Source of the DNA: Liolophura sinensis
Lineage: Eukaryota > Mollusca > Polyplacophora > Chitonida > Chitonidae
DNA: 64,000 nucleotides
Reading direction: 5' to 3'
Assembly (NCBI RefSeq): GCF_032854445.1
Contig: NC_088296.1
Span: forward strand, 14,403,844 to 14,467,843
Part shown: positions 52,987 through 64,000 of the stretch, piece by piece
How positions within the stretch are numbered: the stretch's first letter is position 1
Layout of the letters: each line of letters opens with the position of its first letter
Translations under genes and position numbers: made by a program
Notes under the pieces: model-generated
Seen by the model: the letters and a program-made list of their open reading frames with translations, nothing else
Database searches by the model: none
What the model was told of the DNA's origin: nothing

Positions 52987-53439
52987 GGCCTCGGACCCCC
53001 ATTAATTTTCCATAAGCGACAATGTTAACGTCTAGCGCTGTAGCTCAGTCCCAAACATTCCGTGGCCATTAAGCTTTGGTGCATACCTGGCCCAGCCTGT
53101 GAGAAAGAAGCCATAAAAATCTTGACATAGGTTGACCGTCAAAATCTGGACCTTTCCATGCCGGCAGCTGGGAGGCGTGCCTAGCAACGCCAAGGGGACG
53201 TCACTCGCAGCCTCATCACTACCTCACACCTTGTGTCCTCTCGCCCAGAATTTCAAACTTTCATCAATAAAGCTCATACCTCCTCAAAGTTTACACAGTT
53301 TCCAGCATTTTAATACCAAGCATGCACCTGTGCACCAAAAATGGACGCCTGGGAGCAAAGAAAGACTTTATACCCTAAAATTCACAGAACTACAATCGTC
53401 CCTACCGAAAAACGGAAGTTGTAATGGGGGTCTGTGTCC
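52987..53439 (+). repeat. Right 453-bp terminal direct repeat
   Basis: Identical by eye to the left repeat. It carries AATAAA at 53266-53271. The base before it is a, and TACT follows it (53440-53443), matching the TACT before the left repeat. Confidence 0.95.
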
Positions 53440-53443
53440 TACT

Positions 53444-54139
53444 CGTTCAAACCGGATGTCAATTCATTGATCACTGCGCATGTCAACATCGCCCTAATCT
53501 GATCAAACGTACGTGCAGCCGAAGTTTTTAAATCAGTAAGGCAATTAAAACTAACGACAAATTATAGAGCAGTGGGCATGAAACGTTGTGTGTATTAAGA
53601 TTACATTTATACACAATTACATTTATTATCTGGAAAGGAAAATAGAAAGAAATATATACGGAGCTACTCGTCACACAAATTTTAGTTTGAAACATTGTGA
53701 CGTACAATGCACACCTTAATCTCGTGTTAATATGAGTCCGGCCACAAAAATGTTGTGTAGAAAGAAAACAGTTGGGAATACAGCAATTAGTTTAAAGCAT
53801 AAACAGTCTAGTGCTGTAGCTGTGTGCGTAAGAGTCAAATAACAAAGACCACGTGAGCCAGAGTCAGCCAAAGTCAAATTCACGATGCTTAAACTGAGAT
53901 AATTTACTAAATTTGTGAAAAATGGTGCTTTTCTTACATGGTGATTATTGATCACACTTACATGTAATTAATGACTAGAGATCATCTTAAACTTTGATCA
54001 AATCCCCAAAATGCTATAATTATTAAATCAGTGACAAGAATATCTTGTAAAATCACAACTACAAATACACAAAATATCGAAAATGCATTTGCTTTATTAC
54101 ATAGCCCAATAAACACACTTACACAAAATAAAGATAATG
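53444..54139. other. Intergenic, nothing recognised
   Basis: AT-rich DNA without supportable genes. Confidence 0.4.
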
Positions 54140-54279
54140 TCATGCATATATCTAGCAATAACATAGCCAGCTAACTACACATATACAATACACTCATGAC
54201 GTAATACGAATGTGCAGCAATGAGATGACCAGCTATATACTCACATACAAAACACACATGGTGTAAGATTTATTTACAC

Positions 54280-54473
54280 ATTTGATTGGTGTTTTACGCC
54301 GTACTGAAGAATATTGACTGATACGACGGCGGCCAGCATTATGGTGGGAGGAAACCGGGTAGAACGTGGGGGAAAGCAAGGGCCATCCGCGGGTTGCTAA
54401 CATACCTCTCCACGTACAGTTAGGTCATCGCGTCGCGATGGCGTGCTAAGCGTCTCGGCCACGGAGGCCCCCG
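54280..54473 (-). mobile_element. SINE-A inside the 62-bp array (antisense)
   Basis: 'gattggtgttttacgccgta', 'tacgacggcggccagcatta' and the antisense head 'ggccacggaggccc', with part of the core missing. Confidence 0.85.
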
Positions 54474-55295
54474 CATAATGTAATACGGATGTCTAGCAAT
54501 AGCATAGAGAGATATACAGACGTATAGAAGATATACATGATGTATTGTGGATGTCTAGCAATAACATAGAGGGCTGTACAGACACACTGAAGATATACAT
54601 GATGTATTACGGATGTCTAGCAATAACACAGAGAGATATACAGACGCACTGAAGATATACGTCATATTTTACGGATGTCTGGCAATAAGATAGAGAGATA
54701 TACAGACATACAGAAGATATACATGATGTGCTGCGGAGGTCTAGCAATAACATAGATGGCTATACAGACTCAATGAAGATATACATAGTGTATTATAGAT
54801 GTCTATCAATGACATAAAAAGCGACACAGACATACAGAAGATATATATGGTGTATTGCGGATGTCTAGCAATAACATTGAGGGCTATACAGACACACAGA
54901 AGATAAACATCATATATTACTGATGTTTAGCAATAACATACGGGCTATACAGACACACAGAAGATATACATGATGCATTGTAGATGTCTAGCAATAACAT
55001 AAAAAGCTACACAGACATACAAAAGATAAACATGATGTAATAACATGATGTTATCTAGCAATAACATAGGGTGCTATACAGACACAGCAGACATACATTA
55101 TGTATTGCGGATGACTAGGAACAACATAGATGGCTATACAGGCACACCAGACATACACGATGTATTGCTGATGACTAGGAATAACATACAGGGCTATACA
55201 GACACACAAAATATATACATGATGTATTACGGATGTCTAGCAATAACATGGAGAGATATACAGACGCACTGAAGATATACATGATGTATTGCGGA

Positions 55296-55460
55296 TGTTC
55301 TCTCCAGCCGTAAGTGGGAAGGCCTTTCAGCAACCGACGGATGGTCGTGGGTTTTCCCAAGGCTCTGTCCGGTTTCCTCCCACCATAATGCTAGCCGCCG
55401 TCGTGTAAGTGAAATATTCTTGAGTACGTCGTAAAACACCAATCAAATAAATAAATAAAT
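55296..55460 (+). mobile_element. SINE-A inside the 62-bp array (sense, 5' truncated)
   Basis: It begins at 'ttctctccagccgtaagtgg' and keeps the complete 3' end 'cgtaaaacaccaatcaaata' with an AAAT tail. 'attgcggatg' precedes it and 'attacggatg' follows, consistent with a target duplication of repeat-unit sequence. Confidence 0.85.
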
Positions 55461-56029
55461 ATTACGGATGTCTAGCAATAACATAGAAGGCTATGTAAAA
55501 CACACAAAATATATACATGATGTATTGCGGATGTCTATCAATAACATAGACAGCTATACAGACATATACAAAATATGCATGCTGTATTGCTGATGTCAAA
55601 CAATAACAAGGAGAGGAGAGCTTTACAAACATATAGAAGATGTACGTAATTCATTAGGGATAACTAGCAATAACATACATGGCTATACGACACGCAGCAG
55701 ATATGCATGATGCACTGCGGATGTCTAGTAATAACATAGAGAGCTGTACAGACACATAGAAGGTATACATCTTATATTACGGATGTCTAGCAATTGCGTA
55801 GAAATAAATACGTAAAATACCTTGAACGCGTGCGTGATAAATCAGGGATGCAGCAACAATATGGCGATATATACTCAGTCGTCAGGAATACATTTGATAC
55901 AATATGGATGCTTGAAAAAAGATACACAGAAATGAGTGTAATACAGAAGTCTAACGATAGCACAGCGGATCATACAGTGAGCGTCGACATATATACACTA
56001 TATGGCGTAGTAGGCTGTAAAACAATATT

Positions 56030-56262
56030 TTGTTTATTTATTTCACTGGTGTTTTACGCCCTACCCATTAGTGTTTCCTCCTTTATGGAGTGAGGAAACC
56101 GAATCGAGCCTAGGGGAAATCCATGACCATCCGCAGATTGTTGACAGGCCTTTCTAGGCAAGACTGGAGAGGAAGCCACCATGAGCTTTGCTTCACCCTC
56201 ATTGATCTGAGGCGGCCATGTCATGGGGCTACGCTAGATTGCTAAGCGCCCCGGTCACAGTT
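56030..56262 (-). mobile_element. SINE-A (antisense, diverged)
   Basis: 'cactggtgttttacgcc', 'catgaccatccgcagattgt', 'ggagaggaagcca' and the remains of the head 'gctaagcgccccggtcac'. Several internal deletions. Confidence 0.75.
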
Positions 56263-56372
56263 GGGGTAGTGTGTTTAGGTGTGGGATGGGTGTGGGGGTG
56301 TTTGGTTGGATGGGTTTTTGTGTGTTTGTGAGGAGTGGGGGTGGGGTGTTGGGGTGGGGTGGGGAGTGTTGG
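56262..56372 (+). repeat. G/T-rich tract with G-quadruplex motif
   Basis: Almost pure G and T over 110 bases. At 56336-56364 five runs of four or more G are separated by one to four bases, a strong intramolecular quadruplex candidate. Confidence 0.75.
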
Positions 56373-56759
56373 CCGTTTAATAATAATACTAGGACATCAC
56401 TAGGTACATGAAATGGCCGAAAAACATTCAAATTAGATTTGATTTGCCATTAAATACAAAATTATCATCGCATTTTTATTTTTTTTTAATAACCAGATGC
56501 AAATGCGATGTGCAGAATAGCTGTGTAGCGCATACGTGTGGAAGGACAAACTTAACCACAGCAAACAATCTAGACGAATTTGACTTTCACTTGACAATAA
56601 TAAAACACATTTGAAGCCAAACTAATGTTGGTGTTGACTGTGTGTGTTTCGGTATATTCTTTTTTGATATAGATGTTTCCACGAATCACAACTATGTAGT
56701 AAAAATGAGACCCATGCCGTGAACGAAAATAATCATACCCTTCGATATACCTAGTCCTT
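56373..56759. other. Intergenic, nothing recognised
   Basis: A 68-codon frame at 56408-56614 with four cysteines has no supporting signal or family match. Confidence 0.35.
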
Positions 56760-57680
56760 GTTATATCTTGTTATCTGTAAATCGAAGCAGATAGGTGCAT
56801 GTCCTGTACAACCTGTAAAATCTCCTACCAAGAATAGCTTAACTTCATCAAAATGTTCTTCCTTTAGAAAAAAGTAGTCAATTATCGTTTTATGATCTCC
56901 TTACATATGTGTGATTCTGCCTTGGCCATGGTCACCTTCACCTTCGTCCATGCCTGATTTCCCATTCCCTATAGTCATACCAGTTTCATTACAATATTTT
57001 CCCTCCAGCGCTCTCCCAAATACGTCATGTTCAACAGAACTCTTTTTATTTTTCTCTCCACCTTTCCGCGTGGACACATCACTCGGGACCTTGTCAGGGT
57101 CTATCTTGGCATTGAAACATCCACAAACAGAAACTTTACCCATTTTAGAATATGCAATTGTGTCATTCCTTAGATCATCTATAATTGTGGTAATTGTCAA
57201 GATTAAGGTGGAATTTAGCGGTATTCCTGGGTGGAATATACAAAGAACAGACGTAAATGTTGCAAGGTATATAACATTTCTCTAATTCAAATGTCACCCA
57301 AACTTTAGCAATGCCTTGCTCTCTCACAGTGGAACCTATAGTAATGCGTTCCTTCGGTGTGTTTCTGTACAGACGCGACAAACCCTGACTATACACGATT
57401 TCATTTTTAGGACTTTGAAATCCGTGAATATGCCTTGATGCGAATCCCTGTGGAATTCTTCTATTTGCTCTCTCAATATGCTCGACTGTGCCCATCTTTG
57501 TTTCAAGCAGGAATATAACGTCATGTCGTTTAATCATGTTGAGAAATCGTTCATCGCCATTCTTTTTGCTGAGGCCGTTGACAGTCCAGATCATGACAAG
57601 TAGGTTGTATTTATCTTCGTGGTACTTTGCGCACGAATTGTCATCCGTCCTGCCCGTGTCAAAAGAAATACCCAAAGCAT
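56760..57680 (-). mobile_element. LINE-type endonuclease relic 2 (no reverse transcriptase)
   Basis: On the minus strand, frame 57675-57175 contains 'LLVMIWTVNGL', 'NMIKRHDVIFLLETKMG' and 'NIYVCSLYIPPRN', closely parallel to relic 1 ('DMIKRHDVKFLSETNLG', 'DVYICSLYLPHED'). Frame 57200-56901 continues with 'KVSVCGCFNAKID', where the catalytic Asp of the G-D-x-N motif is Cys. A third frame ends 'TGHAPICFDLQ', keeping the active-site His. Three frames and a lost catalytic residue make it a pseudogene. No reverse transcriptase follows. Confidence 0.7.
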
Positions 57681-58495
57681 CGTTTGTACTCGATTTTCTA
57701 CCTTTATTTTCATACCTGGACTCGCCATGTCGCGTTCATTTTGTTGGAATTCTTGCGTTTCTTCAATTTAACCACGGTTTAGATTCTAATGTTACTCTCT
57801 GATTGTTTTATATATGCAGGCAACCACGATTTGAAGTATGGTAAGCGACCTGAAAGAACTTCATTCAGCTTTCACCTGCAAAAGCTTCAGGCACTGTTCA
57901 AACGTGTTTGGTAAGCATTCATTCCTTCAAATGTCATTGGGACTCTTTATGGTGACCTTGTGAGGGTACAAACAGATTTTTATTTAAATTTCCTTTCCAT
58001 GTATGTTGTCTTCCTCAGAATTCTATTCACAAAGTCGTTTGGCTTATATATGTATGATTGTCTCCTCTGTAGATTTGGAAATCTGGCTGGAAATTCAAAA
58101 CTGTCCGAGCTGAAGCAAACAACACACTGTCGCAAAGCAGCTGGTGAATTCCCTGAAGAAGAAGAATTAAGAATTTAGAAGATAAGAACCTATTAATGCC
58201 GCTGCAAAGTAGGGAACGGCCCACAACGTACGAATTTAATACACTACCAATACACTACAAGCTGCATGATATAGGAGATTGATCAATACATATTGTTCTT
58301 ATTTATTTGATTTGTTGTTTTGAATGTACCCTTTCTTTTCTCCGATCTTGGCTAGAGAAAACCAGTGAAATTAAAAATGCACGCCTCAGAGCTTAAAACC
58401 AACGACGGCAGTGTGGTGGCTAAATAATGGCCGCATGTAATCGGTGAAATACAGCCTTTCGTCATTTTACCTAAATCGGGGTTTCATTCTGTTCA
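57681..58495. other. Intergenic, nothing certain
   Basis: Two good 'g|gtaagc' donor-like sites (57841 and 57911) and a short acidic frame ending at 58178 ('EFPEEEELRI') occur, but no consistent spliced gene can be built. Confidence 0.35.
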
Positions 58496-58499
58496 TACA

Positions 58500-60635
58500 T
58501 AATTCACCACTAATTCTGACCAGGAACCTGACAAACCACCACGTCTAACCAGTTACACCACAAACCACCACGTCTGACCAGGTACCACACAAACCACCAC
58601 GTCTGACCAGTTACATCACAAACCACCACAACTGACCAGTTACATCACAAACCATCACGTCTGACCAGGTATCTCACAAACCATCACGACTGAACAGGTA
58701 CCTCACAAACACCCACGTCTAACCAGGTACATCACAAACCACCCCGTCTGACCAGGTACCTCACAAACCACTTCGTCTGACCAGGTGCCTGACAAACCTA
58801 GACATCTAACCGGGTTCATCACAGACCATTACGTCTGACCAGGTATCTCACAAACACCCACGTCTGACCAGGTACATCACAAATCACCACGTCTGACCAG
58901 GTACATCACAAACCACCACAACTGACCAGTTACATCACAAATCACCACGTCTGACCAGGTAAATCACAAATCACCACTTCTGACCAGGTAAATCACAAAC
59001 CACCACGACTGACCAGTCTGACCAGGTACATCACAAACCACTAATTCTAACCAGGTACCTGACAAACCAACACGTCTGACCAGTTACATCACAAACCACC
59101 ACGTCTGACCAGGTAAATCACAAACCACCACGTCTGATCAGTTACATTACAAATCACCACGTCTGACCAGGTAAATCAGAAATCACCACGTCTGACCAGG
59201 TAAATCACAAACCACCACGCCTGACCAGGTACATCACAAACCCCCACGTCTGACAAGGTACATCACAAACCACCACGTCTGACCAGTTACCCCACAAACC
59301 ACCACGTCTGACAAGGTACATCACAAACCCCCACGTCTGACCAGTTACCCCACAAACCACCACGTCTGACAAGGTACATCACAAACCACCACGTCTGACC
59401 AGGCTCATTACAAAACACCACGTATGACCAGTTACATCACAAACCACCACGTCTGACCAGTTACCCCACAAACCACCAAGCCTGACCAGGTAAATCACAA
59501 ATCACCACGTCTGACCAGGTAAATGACAAACCACCACGTCTGACCAGGTACCTCACAAACCACCACGTCTGACCAGTTACATCACAAACCACCATGTCTG
59601 ACCAGTTACCCCACAAACCACCACATCTGACCAGGTAAATCACAAATCACCACGTCTGACCAGGTAAATCACAAACCACCACTTCTGACCATGTACCTCA
59701 CAAACCACCACGTCTGACCAGTTACATGACAAACCAGGTACCACAGAAACCACCACGACTGACCAGTTTGACCATGTACATCAAAAACCCTCACGTCTGA
59801 CCAGGTACCTCACAAACCACTACGCCTGGCCAGGTGCCTGACAAAATTAGACATATAACCGGGTTCATCACAAACTATTACGTCTGACCAGGTAAATCAC
59901 AAACCCCTACGTTTGACCAGGTACAGCACAAATCACCACGTCTGACCAGGTACATCGCAACTCACCACGTCTAACCAGGTACATCACAAATCAACACATC
60001 TGACTAGGTACCTGACAAATCCAGACATCTAATCGGGTACACCACAAACCCAGAAATCTAACCGGACACATTACAAACCACTACGTCTGACAAGGCTCAT
60101 GACAAACCACTGCGTCTGACCAGTTACATCACAAACCACAACGTCTGACGAGGTACACCAGAAGCACCTTGTCTCGGCAGGTACATCACAAACCATCGGG
60201 TCTGACCAAGTTAATCACAAACAACGTTGTATAACAAGGTACGTCACAAACCACGACGCCTGACCAGGTACCTCACAAACCACGACGTCTGATCAGGTAC
60301 ATCAGAGGCACTATGTCTGACCAGATACATCACAAACTACTGCGTCTTGATAGGTACCTTGCAAAAAACGACAGCTGACCAGGCACATCACAAACAACGA
60401 CATATGATCAAGTACCTCAGAAACCACCGCGTCTGACAAGGTACATCACAAACCATCATATCTGACCAGGTACATCACAAATCATTGAGTCTGACTAGGT
60501 ATACCACACACCATTAGGTATGACCAGGTACATCAACAGTCAACACGTCTAACCAGGTACTCAGAAAACATCGCGTCTAACCAGGTACCTCAGAAACCAC
60601 CCCGTCTGACCAAATACATCACAAACGTTATGTTT
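58500..60635. repeat. Minisatellite, 29-bp unit, about 70 copies
   Basis: The unit is 'caccacgtctgaccaggtac' plus 'atcacaaac'. Variants change 'aggtacatc' to 'agttacatc', 'aggtaaatc' or 'agttacccc'. Variants are clustered, and units beyond about 60000 are more degenerate. 29 is not a multiple of three. Confidence 0.95.
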
Positions 60636-62249
60636 GTATGGTTTTGAAATAGCAAAGTTTGGGGGGATCTACTCTCATTTAAACTTTTTCTTTTTTTGTA
60701 AAAACTACATATGCACTCTAACATGTGCAAAGAGTTCTTTTTCTAGCTCATTCAAATATTTACAAATGACAATATACCAACCTGGCTGTTGTTAATTGTT
60801 TTTGTTCATTTCTTTTGCCTACATTTAAATGCCATGCCTTTTTACTATATATTCTGATGACTACAGGTTGGTTAAACTACTGCCAGATGTCCTGATTTAA
60901 TTCAGCAGGCCAAACTGCGAGATCTGGATTCGATTACGCGGCGTAACTGAGCTAGACCTGAACAGTTACTTAGCGTTTAAACCGTCTCTCTTAATTATGA
61001 CATTTCAGCACCAAGACTCTACAGAAAGTATTACATCTTAAAGCGAGGTAGTCGGATCAAGATTTGAAACTCCACAGTATGATAGGGTTGGCTGAATAGG
61101 GCTGATGTGCAAAATTACAGCTTTCAGTTTTCCCATATTCGCGTACTAATGCTCAAAAACTTTCAGATTTTGTCTTATATTTACTTGTAACCGAAATAAA
61201 ATATTGTCTACGGAAAATAAGGCAATAGTATCTCATAATCCTCCGGTGCGATCTAAGACTTGTAAAAGTCGAACTTACAGCTCAGCAGAGAGCTCTCGTG
61301 ATCGACAGGCTTTAAGCTCCACCCAGTCCTGGAAAATCAGGTGATCGGAAAATCCCGTTGTCGAGACACTCCGAAAGTCGGACAAGAAGCGGATAAACAA
61401 AAGCGCTCTGACTTCATAGTAACAACCAGATCTCTAAACTGCATCAGCGTATGGTTAAAAAGATCAGTCGAACAGATCCAAATAAACGTTTTCAAACAAC
61501 TCAAGAAAAATAATATTTTTCCTACCTTATCCGACTACCTCGGTTTTAAGGGTGTAGTATTCCAAATTTCCTGCTCACTTTAAAGGTTTCTGATGTCTTT
61601 GTGAATATAGCGATCAACCGCTATTCTGGAACTGATTGAGCAGTTAAATGTTTAGTTCTCTAAAATGTATATATCGGGTAAAAGTCCATTAAAATCTGTC
61701 CATGAAAATAGTCGGATCTTTTTAAATCAGAATTTTAATAACCCAGTAAAATAGTGTTAAAAGATCACATTCTACTGTGATCTGTTGTGACCCAGAAGAA
61801 ATCGGCTTCGCCACAGTTATATTTTTTGCCTGAAATAATTCGTTTCAAGGTCAAATCATCGATTACGTTCATACATCTATATGTACAATCCAGCCAACAC
61901 ACAAGGTTTGCTGAGATCAACATCATTGCGTGAAGCACAGTAGTTAAGGGAGCTGGGCTGTCCGTCTCGTCATACTGATGACAAAATCCTTCTAAACGTT
62001 TACGACCTAAAGTGTAAAATCTTTTTCTTTATCCATATATTCTCTTTCCAAGTTGTGCTATCTTTTAACTAAACAGAAAAAAGTAGTGCGGAATTGTATA
62101 GCGTATCAACAACCCAAGATTTAATCTGTACTCTGAGCCAATTGCACACGTGTAGCCTATAAATGGCTCCTGTAATAAAAATAAATATAAATTTGTATAA
62201 AATAAATTTGTAACTCCTTTAATAAGCCCAAATTACTCTCCCAACAACG
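60636..62249. other. Intergenic, nothing recognised
   Basis: The 80-codon frame at 61341-61583 has no recognisable domain. No RNA gene or repeat family was identified. Confidence 0.4.
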
Positions 62250-62510
62250 AATCAATTAGGACAGAGTAATTAGAGCGTCTTTCAAAACTCACTTGTATAT
62301 AGGTGTGATCCGTTTATATAGAGGCCAGCGGAATTAGCATACGTAATCGGCCCTGCAACTAATTAGGACAGTGCAATTAATTTATCTGCCTTAGTGACCT
62401 TGTTATTGCAAGGCCGATTATGTGTGGTAAATTTTGAATTTTTCAAGCCCGCTATGTTTTGACAGCGCAATTAACCTACATAATCAGCTCGGCAACTAAT
62501 TAGGACAAAA
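62250..62510. repeat. Three spaced 'aattaggac' repeats in a 140-bp periodic block
   Basis: 'caattaggacagagtaatta' (about 62253), 'ctaattaggacagtgcaatt' (about 62359) and 'ctaattaggac' (about 62496) recur. The last two are preceded by similar 'gtaatcggccctgcaa' and 'ataatcagctcggcaa', 137 bases apart. Old tandem duplication or part of an unknown element. Confidence 0.5.
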
Positions 62511-62814
62511 GGTTCCAAGGTTGACTGTGTGTGTTTAATTTTGAATGTTTTGATTGTGCAGTAACAGCATCAGCGATATCAGAACAATGACATCACAAAG
62601 TCTAAATTATGACTCTTTGTCCTAACCAGCTGCATGACATATGAAAGTCGAATTGTCGATATAGGAAAGTCGAATTTTTTACTATTTCACCCCTGATTTT
62701 TTTTCACCGTGACACTACTGACCTTCCAAGGTTTAAAACTTATAATGTACTTATAAAGAACATATGCATCACTGCATACAAAACGCTGAATGAGACAACC
62801 GCCGTCAAGCTGTT

Positions 62815-63030
62815 GGACTCAATTAGTGCGCTAAGTCTCTCACCAATGCAGTCGCTGTTCAAGTCCAGTTCATGCTGGCTTCCTCTGCGGCCGCACGTGG
62901 GAAGGTTTGCGGATGGTCATGGGTTTCTTCAGGGCTCTGCCCGGGTCCTTACCACCATAGTGCTGGTTGTCGCCGTCGTATAAGTAAAATATAAATGAAT
63001 TCGGCGTAAAACGCCAATGAAATAGACATC
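62815..63030 (+). mobile_element. SINE-A (sense)
   Basis: The tRNA-like head remnant 'attagtgcgctaagtctctc' is followed by 'gttcaagtccagttcatgct' (B box intact), 'gcggatggtcatgggtttct' and the 3' end 'ggcgtaaaacgccaatgaaa'. Confidence 0.85.
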
Positions 63031-64000
63031 TAAGCTGTAGGCAATTTTAAGCTACACAAAACTGATACATTTTTTTTTAGAACTTCGAAGGCTTTGTGTA
63101 TAGGTAAAGAAAGACATTGGCCACTATCAAAGGGATCATTGAATAACTAAATAACTATAACTAATTAACTATAACTGCACACAGGAGCAAGTATTTGTCC
63201 TGACACAAAGAAATCATTTTATACTAAATCTGAGCCATGCGATTTGTCACATTTTAAATTCTGAGTTGCATTCTTAACTTCATTACCAGTCATTATCGAA
63301 TCTAATTCGTCGTATAATTTTTTGCATCACATGAACATTTGCATTCGCAAGTAATGACATCACTAAGAACAGTTTTAAAAAAAAAAACAAATCAAGGAAC
63401 TGGTCAACAAAAATATTACTATTGCGGCTGTATTTTCCTGTCGTTTTAAATTGCTTATAAAAAGATCCTGTATCTGTTTTCTTTATCATTGCTAACCTTC
63501 GAGCTTTTTACATTTTCTGATTAATTTCGTATTTTATTTTTACATATTTTCTTATATATTTATAGTTTCTTATTCTTTCTCCCAAAGGAAAAAAAATCAA
63601 AAAAATATGTTAACCATACTTAACGGTTAACCTGCACGCTTTTTTTAAATGTTGCTTCATTTTTATATTTTCTTCTCTGAAGAGAGGTACTTCATCATGT
63701 GCACGTACCATTTTCAGACTTTGCAGTAGGGGTAAATTAATTGTGAAGCAAATGCGTTTTTATGAATTAGGAAACTAAAAGAATAAGGCATATTTCAGAG
63801 CCTTTTTCTAATTACCCCTGGGACATGTATATGCGAAAATGGGTTTTATTCCGATAAAGTGTACGCACATGTATTTAAAAAAGAAGATTTTATCCTTAAA
63901 ACACATTTTCCTTCTGGAGATTGAGAAATAAGAGTTGGGAAATAATTTACATGTACATCCAGCATAATTATTAAAAGACAAGAGTTTATGCTTACTTTCC
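63031..64000. other. Intergenic, nothing recognised
   Basis: Very AT-rich with A and T runs. No gene is supportable. Confidence 0.4.

Larger units (their letters stand above)
48853..53439 (+). mobile_element. Intact Mutator-like DDE transposon with LTR-like direct repeats and antisense homing-type nuclease
   Basis: The element is 4,587 bp. It starts and ends with the same 453-bp sequence in direct orientation (48853-49305 and 52987-53439), with no difference found by eye. Each repeat begins 'ggcctcggacccccatta' and ends 'taatgggggtctgtgtcc', which pair as an 18-bp inverted repeat at 15 positions. TACT lies just outside both ends (48849-48852 and 53440-53443), a possible 4-bp target duplication. 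Inside are an intact transposase gene on + (50279-52240) and an intact small nuclease-like gene on minus (52732-52349). The identical repeats and undamaged genes suggest recent activity. Known MULEs have inverted repeats and usually 8-11-bp target duplications, so the direct repeats and the 4-bp flank are unexpected. Confidence 0.85.
54140..55800. repeat. Minisatellite, 62-bp unit, interrupted by SINE-A copies
   Basis: The unit is 'gatgtattgcggatgtctag', 'caataacatagagggctata', 'cagacacacagaagatatac', 'at'. About 20 units are recognisable and they are more diverged at both ends. Two SINE-A copies have inserted. Confidence 0.9.

Noticed and set aside
48853-53439. LTR retrotransposon
   Set aside because: The direct repeats look like LTRs, but the interior encodes a DDE transposase and a His-Me nuclease. 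No Gag, protease, reverse transcriptase, primer-binding site or polypurine tract is seen, and the repeat ends are not TG...CA.
57820-58178. Small spliced gene with 21-bp and 42-bp exons
   Set aside because: Donor and acceptor motifs are good, but the implied intron between them is only 28 bases, too short to be spliced, and no coherent protein results.
59461-59643. Minus-strand frame with repeated W and G residues
   Set aside because: It is an artefact of the 29-bp repeat, whose unit length changes frame at every copy.

Overview
This is eukaryotic, almost certainly invertebrate, nuclear DNA. It is AT-rich, genes are broken by introns, and most of it is repeats. Two tRNA-derived SINE families (SINE-A and SINE-B here), plus a short 'gcgttaagccatagtcattcatt'-type repeat, resemble repeats I know from mollusc genomes. 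I therefore favour a mollusc, or at least a lophotrochozoan; this is inference, not proof.

Region 1 (about 1.4-15.5 kb, + strand) holds the one clear host gene. I assembled it by eye from splice sites and reading phase: a probable signal-peptide exon, four EGF-like exons of about 45 codons each, two short Ser/Thr-rich stalk exons, a transmembrane exon, and a 193-residue cytoplasmic tail. The tail has six Tyr-x-Asn motifs (Grb2-SH2 type) and further tyrosines, so the product looks like a single-pass signalling receptor. Its introns carry SINE-A copies, a short inverted-repeat element and local duplications.

Region 2 (15.5-24.4 kb) has no convincing gene. It holds a 43-bp minisatellite, a tail-to-tail SINE-B pair, and the first copies of dispersed repeats that recur elsewhere in the window.

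Region 3 (24.4-33.2 kb) is a graveyard of retroelements: a decayed Ty3/gypsy-type element lacking reverse transcriptase, a decayed DIRS-type element on the opposite strand, a truncated end of the transposon described in region 5, and a LINE-type endonuclease relic.

Region 4 (33.4-48.8 kb) is dominated by tandem repeats. One is a 30-bp/738-bp higher-order array that is open on both strands, another is a 24-bp minisatellite. Between them are more SINEs and three small possible coding regions, the best being a charged nuclear-type protein at 41861-42316.

Region 5 (48.85-53.44 kb) is the most striking feature. It is an apparently intact 4,587-bp element flanked by two 453-bp direct repeats that look identical by eye. 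Each repeat is itself bounded by imperfect 18-bp inverted termini, and TACT flanks the whole. It encodes an intact 653-aa Mutator-like (MULE-type) DDE transposase and, convergently on the other strand, a 127-aa protein with the Cys/His signature of His-Me finger (I-PpoI-type) homing endonucleases. LTR-like direct repeats around a DDE transposase plus a homing-type nuclease is an unusual architecture and is the best candidate for something undescribed.

Region 6 (53.4-64 kb) contains a 62-bp minisatellite invaded by SINE-A, a G-rich tract, a second LINE-type endonuclease relic, a 2.1-kb minisatellite of 29-bp units, and unannotated AT-rich DNA to the end.
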